10,449 nucleotides of DNA from Bacillota bacterium (GTDB lineage Bacteria; Bacillota; Clostridia; Oscillospirales; Acutalibacteraceae): positions 1-10,449 of the forward strand of contig WQTL01000464.1 in the NCBI GenBank assembly GCA_009786275.1, given 5' to 3'. The notes beneath the pieces were generated by a model. The model saw only the letters and a program-made list of their open reading frames with translations. It had not been told where the DNA came from and made no database searches. A program made the translations under genes and the position numbers. This document shows positions 5,491 through 10,449 of this stretch, one piece after another. The stretch's first letter is position 1, and the number at the start of each line of letters is the position of its first letter.

Positions 5491-6768
5491 TCAAGCCCAG
5501 CCACGCAGCTGTACGGCCTCGGCCACGCGCCGGATGGCGATCATATACGCCGCGTCGCGCAGGGATACGCCCTGCTCCTTCGCCAGTACGTATACCGCGG
5601 CGAAGGCCCGGGACATGGTGAGGCTGAGCTTTTCCAGGACCTCCTCGCGGGACCAGAAGTAGTTCATGTTGCACTGCACCTGCTCGAAGTAGCTGCAGGT
5701 CACGCCGCCCGCGTTGCAGAGGAAATCGGGGATGAGCTGGATGCCGGCCTCGTTGATGAGCGGGTCGCAGTCGGGGGTCACGGGGCCGTTGGCGCCCTCG
5801 GCGATGAAGCGCACGCGCTTGGAGATCAACGGGAAGTTCTCGGGGGTGATCTGGTTTTCCATCGCCGCCGGGATGAGGATGTCCACGTCCTGGGACAGCC
5901 AGGCCTCGCCGGGGAGGATCTCGTAGCCCAGGGCCGCGGCCTTGGCCTTGTCGATGCTGCCGAACTTATCCTTGATGGCCACCAGGGCGCCGATGTCGCA
6001 GCCGTCCGCCTTGCGGAAGGTGTAGGCGGTCCCGTCGGCGTGGTCCCAGCAGGAGACGCAGACCACCCTGCCGCCCAGCTCGATATAGAGCTTCGCGGCG
6101 TATTCGGCCACGTTGCCGAAGCCCTGCACGCTGGCGGAGGTGGCGGCGATGTCCGCGCCTTCGGCCGCGAGCAAATCCCGCAGGGTGTAGACCACGCCGT
6201 AGCCCGTGGCCTCCGTGCGGCCCTGCGAACCCCCCATGCCCAGCGGCTTGCCGGTGATCACGCCGGGGCAGCGCCCGCCGGCCAGAACTTCAAATTCGTC
6301 CATCATCCATACCATGTGCTGGCCGTTGGTCATCACGTCGGGGGCGGGCACGTCGATGTTCGGGCCCACCTGGGAGAACAGCTGCCGGATGTAGCCCCGG
6401 CAGAGCCTTTCCTGCTCGCCCGGGGACATCTCCCGCGGGTCGCAGATGACGCCGCCCTTGCCGCCGCCCAGGGGGATATCCACCACGGCGGTCTTCCAGG
6501 TCATCCACGTGGCCAGGGCGCGCACGGTGTCCACGGTCTCGTGCGGGTGGAAGCGTATGCCGCCCTTGGCGGGGCCCCGGGCGTCGCTGTGCTTGATGCG
6601 GAAGGCCCGGAACACCTTCACGCTGCCGTCGTCCATCTTCACGGGGATGTTGAAATGGAACTCCTTCATGGGGGAGCGCAGCAGGTCGCGCACGCCCCCT
6701 TCGAGGCCGATCATGTCGGCCACCTTGTCGTACTGCGCCTGCGCGTTTTCGAATGGGTTGTATGCCAT
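5491..6768 (-). CDS. gdhA: Glutamate dehydrogenase (Glu/Leu/Phe/Val dehydrogenase family)
   Basis: This cytoplasmic enzyme interconverts glutamate with 2-oxoglutarate and ammonium using NAD(P). The 425-aa length and style match the hexameric RocG/GudB type. Visible residues: Lys68 in GPAKGGIRFHP, Lys92 in WKTAV, Lys104 in GGGKGG and Asp144 in DVPAPD. Their spacing is identical to Lys89, Lys113, Lys125 and Asp165 of the Clostridium symbiosum enzyme, so the glutamate-binding and catalytic set is complete. A Rossmann motif VQGFGNVAEYAA starts near 214. The SQGR segment near 181 and C-terminal AGGVTCSYFE are typical. Coenzyme preference cannot be read safely. The start is the ATG at 6768 (MAYNPFEN), not an in-frame TTG at 6792, because GAAAGG and CAGGG lie between them at ribosome-binding distance. 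The gene has its own promoter, is divergent from the S10 operon and converges on the secreted protein gene. Confidence 0.96.
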   Translation of the reverse strand: MAYNPFENAQAQYDKVADMIGLEGGVRDLLRSPMKEFHFNIPVKMDDGSVKVFRAFRIKHSDARGPAKGGIRFHPHETVDTVRALATWMTWKTAVVDIPLGGGKGGVICDPREMSPGEQERLCRGYIRQLFSQVGPNIDVPAPDVMTNGQHMVWMMDEFEVLAGGRCPGVITGKPLGMGGSQGRTEATGYGVVYTLRDLLAAEGADIAATSASVQGFGNVAEYAAKLYIELGGRVVCVSCWDHADGTAYTFRKADGCDIGALVAIKDKFGSIDKAKAAALGYEILPGEAWLSQDVDILIPAAMENQITPENFPLISKRVRFIAEGANGPVTPDCDPLINEAGIQLIPDFLCNAGGVTCSYFEQVQCNMNYFWSREEVLEKLSLTMSRAFAAVYVLAKEQGVSLRDAAYMIAIRRVAEAVQLRGWA

Positions 6769-6807
6769 GGGTATCCCTGCCTTTCTTGTCAAATTAAAAA
6801 CAATAAT

Positions 6808-6836
6808 ATTTTAGCATATCATATGGGAAAATGCAA
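6808..6836 (-). promoter_or_regulatory. Sigma-A type promoter for glutamate dehydrogenase
   Basis: On the minus strand: TTGCAT (6831-6836), a 17-bp spacer, then TAAAAT (6808-6813) preceded by TGC, an extended -10. Transcription would start near 6801, giving a leader of roughly 33 nt before the ATG at 6768. This supports the ATG over the upstream TTG, which would sit only about 9 bases from the transcript start. Confidence 0.8.
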
Positions 6837-6986
6837 GACGCGGAGACAAAAAATGCATTATTTCTTCGGATTCCACAGAAAATGGCGTCAGGACTGGACG
6901 AAATGCAGCGGAATGCATGGGCGAGGACCAAAATTCAGGCGCTAGAAAAAATTCGAGAAAAAATTTCAGAATTTCACAAAAAATCC
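6837..6986. other. A/T-rich spacer between the gdh and S10 promoters
   Basis: About 150 bases separate the two divergent promoters. The stretch contains many A-runs (for example around 6946-6964 and 6978-6983), which could bend DNA or act as an UP-like element for the S10 promoter. I see no gene, repeat or recognisable operator in it. Confidence 0.4.
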
Positions 6987-7015
6987 TTGCAATTCTAAAC
7001 AGGCTGTGATATAAT
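6987..7015 (+). promoter_or_regulatory. Strong sigma-A promoter of the S10 ribosomal operon
   Basis: TTGCAA (6987-6992), a 17-bp spacer and a perfect TATAAT (7010-7015) with TG two bases before it. A/T-rich DNA with A-runs lies directly upstream, as in many ribosomal promoters. Transcription should start near 7022, leaving an untranslated leader of about 295 nt before rpsJ. Confidence 0.88.
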
Positions 7016-7021
7016 ACTCGA

Positions 7022-7316
7022 TGCGCGTGTTTGAGCGAAAAGCTCTTCCGTGCGTCTGCGTAGATGCGGGAGGTGGCCGATTAGACTTTAGACATTAGAT
7101 ATTAGATGTTAGATGTGCGGCGGCGAGCCGGGTCTAAAATCTAAAGTCTAACATCTAAAATCTAGATTGGGGAATTTCCGCGGAGCATGTCCGATTCATA
7201 AACCGGGCGGTTGATTTTTTTCCGGGCAGCATAAGGCACACCCGGAGCCGTTGATGGAAAATCACGACCTGCCCAAAGCGAGCAAGCTCGCTATCAAACG
7301 AAAGGCGTGAAGAAAC
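7022..7316 (+). promoter_or_regulatory. Long structured leader of the S10 operon
   Basis: The leader opens with a two-tier stem-loop: 7021-7027 pairs with 7049-7055 (two G-U pairs) and GAGC (7033-7036) with GCTC (7042-7045) around GAAAA. GGGAGGTGG (7068-7076) looks like a ribosome binding site but has no start codon at a usable distance. A heptad inverted repeat follows at 7081-7167. Further on, AACC/GGTT (7201-7210) precedes seven T (7215-7221), GGGCAG (7224-7229) can pair with CTGCCC (7269-7274), and AGCGAGC (7277-7283) with GCTCGCT (7286-7292) just before the rpsJ start. Autogenous control of S10 leaders by L4 is known in gamma-proteobacteria; no recognised family is evident here, so control is inferred only. 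Confidence 0.5.
7081..7167. repeat. Opposed TTAGATN / TCTAANN heptad arrays in the S10 leader
   Basis: Five 7-base units of TTAGAYN type (7081-7115) are followed by a 17-base GC-rich spacer, TGCGGCGGCGAGCCGGG (7116-7132), and then five 7-base units of TCTAANN type (7133-7167). The second array is the reverse complement class of the first, so the whole is an imperfect inverted repeat able to form a long hairpin in DNA or RNA. Every unit keeps the period without a slip. It lies inside the transcribed leader of an essential operon, about 60 nt after the predicted transcript start. Confidence 0.82.
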
Positions 7317-7625
7317 ATGGCGAAAGGCAACATCCGCATCCGTCTGAAGGGCTATGACCACAACCTGGTGGACAAGGCCGCCGAGCGCATCGTGGAGACC
7401 GCGAAGGCCTCGGGCGCGCAGGTCTCGGGCCCCGTGCCCCTGCCCACCGAGAAGGAGATCATCACCATCCTGCGCGCGGTGCACAAGTACAAAGACAGCC
7501 GCGAGCAGTTCGAGCAGCGCACCCACAAGCGCTTGATCGACATCCTGCGCCCCACCAGCAAAACCGTGGAGGCCCTCTCGGGGCTGGAACTCCCGGCGGG
7601 CGTGGAGATCGAGATTAAGCTCTAA
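7317..7625 (+). CDS. rpsJ: 30S ribosomal protein S10
   Basis: S10 is a small-subunit head protein that also partners NusB in transcription antitermination. The 102-aa product has the normal length and the family's sequence throughout: IRIRLKGYDHNLVDKAAERIV at the start, SGPVPLPTEKE (about 37-47), the loop HKYKDSREQFEQRTHKRLIDI and the end VEIEIKL. The start ATG follows AAAGG (about 7301-7305), a rather weak and distant ribosome binding site for such a gene. It is the first gene of the S10 operon, behind its own promoter and a long leader. The stop codon falls inside the first unit of a heptad array that fills the gap to rplC. No odd residues were noticed. Confidence 0.98.
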   Translation: MAKGNIRIRLKGYDHNLVDKAAERIVETAKASGAQVSGPVPLPTEKEIITILRAVHKYKDSREQFEQRTHKRLIDILRPTSKTVEALSGLELPAGVEIEIKL

Positions 7626-7663
7626 ACATCTAATATCTAACATCTGGCATCTAAAATCTAGCA
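7621..7663 (+). repeat. TCTAANA heptad array in the rpsJ-rplC gap
   Basis: The 50-base gap between rpsJ and rplC is mostly a single-direction array: an 8-base unit TCTAAACA (7621-7628) containing the rpsJ stop codon, then TCTAATA, TCTAACA, TCTGGCA, TCTAAAA and TCTAGCA with strict 7-base period up to 7663. The rplC ribosome binding site AAGGAGGA (7663-7670) begins at the last base of the array. Unlike the arrays at 7081-7167 and 9252-9350 it has no opposed partner. Confidence 0.8.
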
Positions 7664-7675
7664 AGGAGGATTCAC

Positions 7676-8302
7676 ATGGAAAAGGCTCTCATCGGCAAAA
7701 AGCTTGGCATGACCCAGGTTTTTGATGAGAAGGGGAATGTCGTTCCGGTGACGGTGATCGAAGCCGGCCCCTGCCCTGTCGTCTATCTGAAGACGCGGGA
7801 GAACGACGGCTACGAGGCGGTGCAGTTGGGCTTCGGCGATATCCGCGTCAAGAAGGTCACCAAGCCTCTGGCGGGGCACTTCAAGAAGCAGGGCGTGGCC
7901 CCGCGCAAGACCCTGCGGGAGTTCAAGCTGGCGCAGGACGTGAAGGTGGGCGACGTCCTGAAGGCCGACCTGTTCGAGGCCGGCGAGAAAGTCGACGTGG
8001 TGGGCACCAGCAAGGGCAAGGGCACCGCGGGCGTGGTCAAGCGCTGGCATTTCAGCAAACTGAAGGAAAGCCACGGCTCCGGCCCCGTGGGCAGGCATGG
8101 GGGCTCCATCGGCGCGTGCTCCTCGCCCAGCCGCGTGTACAAGGGCAAAAAGATGTCCGGCCGCTTAGGGGCCGAGCGCGTGACCATACAGAATCTCACT
8201 GTTGTGAAGGCGGACGGGGAGAACAACCTGCTGGCCATCAAGGGCGCGGTGCCCGGGCCGAAGGGCGGCATCGTGATGATCTCTTCCGCTGTAAAAGCCT
8301 GA
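7676..8302 (+). CDS. rplC: 50S ribosomal protein L3
   Basis: L3 is an early-binding large-subunit protein whose long loop reaches the peptidyl transferase centre. The 208 aa equal the usual bacterial length. MEKALIGKKLGMTQVFDEKG opens the protein, and the loop region runs KGKGTAGVVKRWHF (about 113-126), SHGSGPVGRHGGSIGACSSPSRVYKGKKMSG split over about 132-162. The ACSSPSR form and RHGGS in place of the commoner HRxPGS are, as I recall, typical of some gut Clostridia. The ATG at 7676 follows an excellent AAGGAGGA (7663-7670). The gene sits after a heptad array and 19 bases before rplD, in the normal S10 order. Confidence 0.98.
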   Translation: MEKALIGKKLGMTQVFDEKGNVVPVTVIEAGPCPVVYLKTRENDGYEAVQLGFGDIRVKKVTKPLAGHFKKQGVAPRKTLREFKLAQDVKVGDVLKADLFEAGEKVDVVGTSKGKGTAGVVKRWHFSKLKESHGSGPVGRHGGSIGACSSPSRVYKGKKMSGRLGAERVTIQNLTVVKADGENNLLAIKGAVPGPKGGIVMISSAVKA

Positions 8303-8321
8303 CGAAAGGAGCGCAAATGAT

Positions 8322-8942
8322 ATGCCTAATGTGAATGTTTACGATACGGCGGGCGAAGTCGTGGGCGAGCTCGCCCTGAGCGACGCCATCTTCGGCATCG
8401 AGCCCCACGTGCCCTCCATGCACCTGGCCGTGCGGCAGTACCTGGCCAACCGCAGGCTGGGCACGCAGTCCACCCTCACCCGGGGCGAGGTGCGCGGGGG
8501 CGGCAAAAAGCCTTGGCGCCAGAAGGGCTCCGGCCGGGCCCGGCAGGGCAGCACCCGCAGCCCCCAGTGGACCCACGGCGGGGTGGCCCTGGGCCCCAAG
8601 CCGCGCAAATACGGCTTTTCCGTCAACAAGAAGGTCCGCCGCCTGGCGCTGAAAAGCGCGCTGTCCTCCAAGGTGCGCGACGACGAGCTGAAGGTGCTCG
8701 GCGAGCTGCCCCTGGAGGAGATCAAGACCCGCGAGGTCGCGAAGGTCCTCGCCGCCCTGGAAACCGGCAAGACCCTCATCGTCACCCCCGAGGCCGACAA
8801 AAAGGTCTACCTCAGCGCCCGCAACATCAAGGGCGTGAAGGTGGCCCCGGCCGACAGCCTGAATACCTACGACGTGCTCAACTGCGACACCCTGCTGCTT
8901 TTGCAGGGCGCGGCGGCGAAGATCGAGGAGGTATACGCATGA
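8322..8942 (+). CDS. rplD: 50S ribosomal protein L4
   Basis: L4 binds 23S rRNA early and its extended loop lines the peptide exit tunnel; in E. coli it is also the repressor of the S10 operon. The 206 aa are normal (about 207 in Bacillus). The loop is visible at about 49-95: TRGEVRGGGKKPWRQKGSGR, then ARQGSTRSPQWTHGG. The start is the ATG at 8322 (MPNVNVYD), 10 nt after AAAGGAG (8305-8311); an ATG at 8317 is in another frame and hits a stop within six codons. The stop codon overlaps the rplW start as ATGA (8939-8942), which indicates translational coupling. Confidence 0.98.
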   Translation: MPNVNVYDTAGEVVGELALSDAIFGIEPHVPSMHLAVRQYLANRRLGTQSTLTRGEVRGGGKKPWRQKGSGRARQGSTRSPQWTHGGVALGPKPRKYGFSVNKKVRRLALKSALSSKVRDDELKVLGELPLEEIKTREVAKVLAALETGKTLIVTPEADKKVYLSARNIKGVKVAPADSLNTYDVLNCDTLLLLQGAAAKIEEVYA

Positions 8943-9247
8943 AATACGCACAGGACATCATCCTCAAGCCCATCATCACGGAGGCCTCCATGATCGGCGC
9001 CGCCAACGAGGAGGGCAGCCGCAAGTACACCTTCGCCGTGGCCAAGGGCTGCAACAAGCCCGAGATCGCCAAGGCGGTGGAGGCCCTGTTCAAGGGCGTG
9101 AAGGTTCTCAAGGTTAACACGCTGAACATGAAGGGCAAGCCCAGGCGCTACGGCCGCTTCGAGGGATATACCTCCGACTGGAAAAAGGCGGTCGTCACCC
9201 TCACGGCGGACAGCAAGAGCATCGAGTTCTTCGACGGCATGATGTAA
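8939..9247 (+). CDS. rplW: 50S ribosomal protein L23
   Basis: L23 sits at the exit of the peptide tunnel and is the docking site for trigger factor and SRP. The 102-aa product starts MKYAQDIILKPIITEASM and shows the family's KYTFAVAKGCNKPEIAKAVE and the basic loop NMKGKPRRYGRFEGYTSDWKKA, with normal length. The ATG at 8939 overlaps the rplD stop (ATGA); GAGGAGG-like sequence inside the end of rplD (about 8924-8931) can serve as ribosome binding site. An unusually long gap of 164 bases with a heptad inverted repeat separates it from rplB. Confidence 0.97.
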   Translation: MKYAQDIILKPIITEASMIGAANEEGSRKYTFAVAKGCNKPEIAKAVEALFKGVKVLKVNTLNMKGKPRRYGRFEGYTSDWKKAVVTLTADSKSIEFFDGMM

Positions 9248-9251
9248 GCTG

Positions 9252-9350
9252 CTAGATTTTAGATGCTAGATGTAAGATATTAGACGCTGACCATTGACAG
9301 GTGCGCTAATGACTAATAATCTAAAATCTAAGATCTAAAATCTAATGTCT
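9252..9350. repeat. Opposed TTAGATN / TCTAANN heptad arrays, rplW-rplB gap
   Basis: The 164-base gap (9248-9411) inside the operon holds five forward units of CTAGATT/TTAGATG class (9252-9286), a spacer without clear hairpin (9287-9319) and four to five reverse-class units TCTAAAA, TCTAAGA, TCTAAAA, TCTAATG (9320-9347), then TCT. Each unit keeps the TAGA or TCTA core with 7-base period. The arms are about 70 percent complementary in register, so the transcript could form a long imperfect hairpin between two essential genes. Bases 9351-9411 contain nothing else I recognise except TTGGC/GCCAG and the rplB ribosome binding site. Confidence 0.78.
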
Positions 9351-9411
9351 ATTTGGCGACGATGTAAGGGAGCTTGCCAGCCCCGCTAAGCCGCCGGAAG
9401 GAGAGGTAAAC

Positions 9412-10245
9412 ATGGCAATCCGCAATTACAAGCCCACGACCCCCGGCCGCCGCGGCATGTCCGTCACGGACTACTCCGGTTTGAGCAAGGCCAGGCCTGA
9501 GCGCAGCCTCCTGGAGCCCCAGAAGAAGCATGCCGGGCGCAACAGCTACGGGCGCATCACCGTGCGCCACCGCGGCGGCGGCAACCGCCAGAAGTACCGC
9601 GTCATCGACTTCAAGCGCCGTAAGTTCGACGTCCCGGCGGAAGTGAAGACCATAGAGTACGACCCCAACCGCTCGGCGTTCATCGCGCTTATCGAGTATA
9701 CCGACGGCGTGAAGAACTACATCCTGGCCCCCGCGGGCCTGAAGGCGGGCGACGCGGTCGTTGCGGGTCCCGGCGCGGATATCAAGGCCGGCAACGCGCT
9801 GCCCTTGAGCGCCATCCCGACAGGTACCGTGATCCACAACGTGGAGCTCTACCCCGGGCGCGGCGGGCAGATGGTCCGCTCGGCGGGCACCAGCGCCCAG
9901 CTGATGGCCAAGGAGGGCAAGCTGGCCCTGCTGCGCCTGCCCTCGGGCGAGCTGCGCAACGTGCCCATCGGCTGCATGGCCACCGTGGGCGTGGTGAGCA
10001 ACACGGACCACGAGAACGTGAAGATCGGCAAGGCGGGCAGGACGAGGCATTTGGGCTTCCGCCCGACGGTGCGCGGCTCGGTGATGAACCCCTGCGACCA
10101 CCCGCACGGCGGCGGCGAGGGCAAATCGCCCATCGGCCGGCCCGGGCCCGTGACCCCCTGGGGCAAGCCCGCGCTGGGATACAAGACCCGCGGCAAGAAG
10201 AAGGCAAGCAACAAGCTAATCGTCAAGCGCCGGGGCGGCAAGTAA
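9412..10245 (+). CDS. rplB: 50S ribosomal protein L2
   Basis: L2 is needed for subunit association and for the peptidyl transferase centre. The 277 aa are the standard length. It begins MAIRNYKPTTPGRRGMSV and carries RHRGGGNRQKYRVIDFKR (about 52-69), the SH3-like fold core with AGPGADIKAGNALPL, VELYPGRGGQMVRSAGT (about 144-160) and the C-terminal HPHGGGEG. His230 corresponds to E. coli His229, the residue tied to peptidyl transfer. MNPCDHPHGGG has Cys where Val is most common. The start follows GGAAGGAGAGG (9396-9406), a strong ribosome binding site. It lies after the heptad-filled gap and 21 bases before rpsS. Confidence 0.98.
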   Translation: MAIRNYKPTTPGRRGMSVTDYSGLSKARPERSLLEPQKKHAGRNSYGRITVRHRGGGNRQKYRVIDFKRRKFDVPAEVKTIEYDPNRSAFIALIEYTDGVKNYILAPAGLKAGDAVVAGPGADIKAGNALPLSAIPTGTVIHNVELYPGRGGQMVRSAGTSAQLMAKEGKLALLRLPSGELRNVPIGCMATVGVVSNTDHENVKIGKAGRTRHLGFRPTVRGSVMNPCDHPHGGGEGKSPIGRPGPVTPWGKPALGYKTRGKKKASNKLIVKRRGGK

Positions 10246-10266
10246 GAGGAAAGGAGCACTTAGACT

Positions 10267-10449
10267 ATGAGCAGAGGACAGAAACTACTCGAACGCGGGC
10301 CGTTCGTGGAACCGAAGCTACTCGCCCGCGTGCAGGCTATGAACGACTCGGGAAGCAAGCAGGTGCTCAAGACCTGGAGCCGCGCCAGCACGATCTACCC
10401 CGATTTCGTGGGCCACACCTTCGCGGTGCACGACGGACGCAAGCACATC
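10267..10449 (+). CDS. rpsS: 30S ribosomal protein S19 (partial, runs off the window)
   Basis: S19 forms a complex with S13 in the small-subunit head. Only the first 61 codons are present out of about 92. The visible part reads MSRGQKLLERGPFVEPKLL and then KTWSRASTIYPDFVGHTFAVHDGRKHI, the diagnostic core of the family. The ATG is 10 nt after AAAGGAG (10250-10256). It directly follows rplB, as in the standard S10 operon; rplV and rpsC would be expected next, outside the window. Confidence 0.97.
   Translation, partial: MSRGQKLLERGPFVEPKLLARVQAMNDSGSKQVLKTWSRASTIYPDFVGHTFAVHDGRKHI

Noticed and set aside
6769..6792. TTG at 6792 as start of glutamate dehydrogenase
   Set aside because: The ATG at 6768 gives the family's usual N-terminus, and the bases between contain the likely ribosome binding site.
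5482..6945. Long plus-strand open frame of 487 codons opposite gdh
   Set aside because: It is a mirror of a GC-rich gene: composition is His/Gly/Ala/Val-rich without a recognisable domain, and the opposite strand encodes a complete glutamate dehydrogenase with catalytic residues in place.
7106..7144. Small open frame starting ATG in the S10 leader heptads
   Set aside because: It is about 12 codons, made of repeat and spacer, and the nearest ribosome-binding-like sequence (7068-7076) is about 30 bases away; a leader peptide cannot be supported.
7081..7167. CRISPR array
   Set aside because: The units are 7 bases with no unique spacers and no cas genes nearby; it is a simple heptad repeat.

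Overview
The window looks like a GC-rich chromosome segment from a Gram-positive bacterium of the Bacillota, probably a gut-type Clostridia lineage (Oscillospirales-like or related; an inference from protein style, not a measured placement). Supporting signs are the S10 ribosomal protein cluster order (rpsJ-rplC-rplD-rplW-rplB-rpsS), MutS2 with a C-terminal Smr domain, a short RocG/GudB-type glutamate dehydrogenase, an HtrA protease with a proline-rich cytoplasmic head, strong AGGAGG-type ribosome binding sites and canonical sigma-A promoters. No tRNA, rRNA, CRISPR array, transposase or prophage gene was seen.

Layout. 1-194 is a palindrome-rich leader region with a MITE-like repeat. 195-2588 (+) is mutS2. 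2706-4196 (-) is htrA, convergent with mutS2. 4399-5373 (+) is a secreted or surface protein of unknown function, divergent from htrA and with its own strong promoter. 5491-6768 (-) is glutamate dehydrogenase, convergent with the secreted protein gene. 6769-7316 holds two divergent promoters, one for gdh and one for the S10 operon, and a leader of about 295 nt. 7317 to the window end (+) is the start of the S10 operon, cut inside rpsS.

How the genes relate. The ribosomal genes form one transcription unit for early assembly proteins of both subunits. MutS2 acts on DNA recombination intermediates and, in Bacillus, on collided ribosomes. HtrA is envelope quality control, and glutamate dehydrogenase links amino acid and carbon metabolism. 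The first four genes look like independent units, not an operon.

The most striking signal lies between the genes and not in them. Nearly every gap outside the tight rplC-rplD-rplW stretch, and one spot inside mutS2, carries short tandem arrays with a strict 7-base period. There are three flavours: CTTAATG-type (two convergent intergenic gaps), TTAGATN/TCTAANN-type (S10 leader, rpsJ-rplC gap, rplW-rplB gap) and NNACAAT-type (inside the mutS2 reading frame). Four of the arrays are paired in opposite orientation around a spacer, making large nested inverted repeats. In the two convergent gaps the spacer is a hairpin with the same 13-bp stem in both copies, and both gaps are exactly 117 bp long. 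This looks like a family of small, non-coding, heptad-based repeats that places itself against stop codons, ribosome binding sites and interdomain linkers. It is the best candidate here for an undescribed element.
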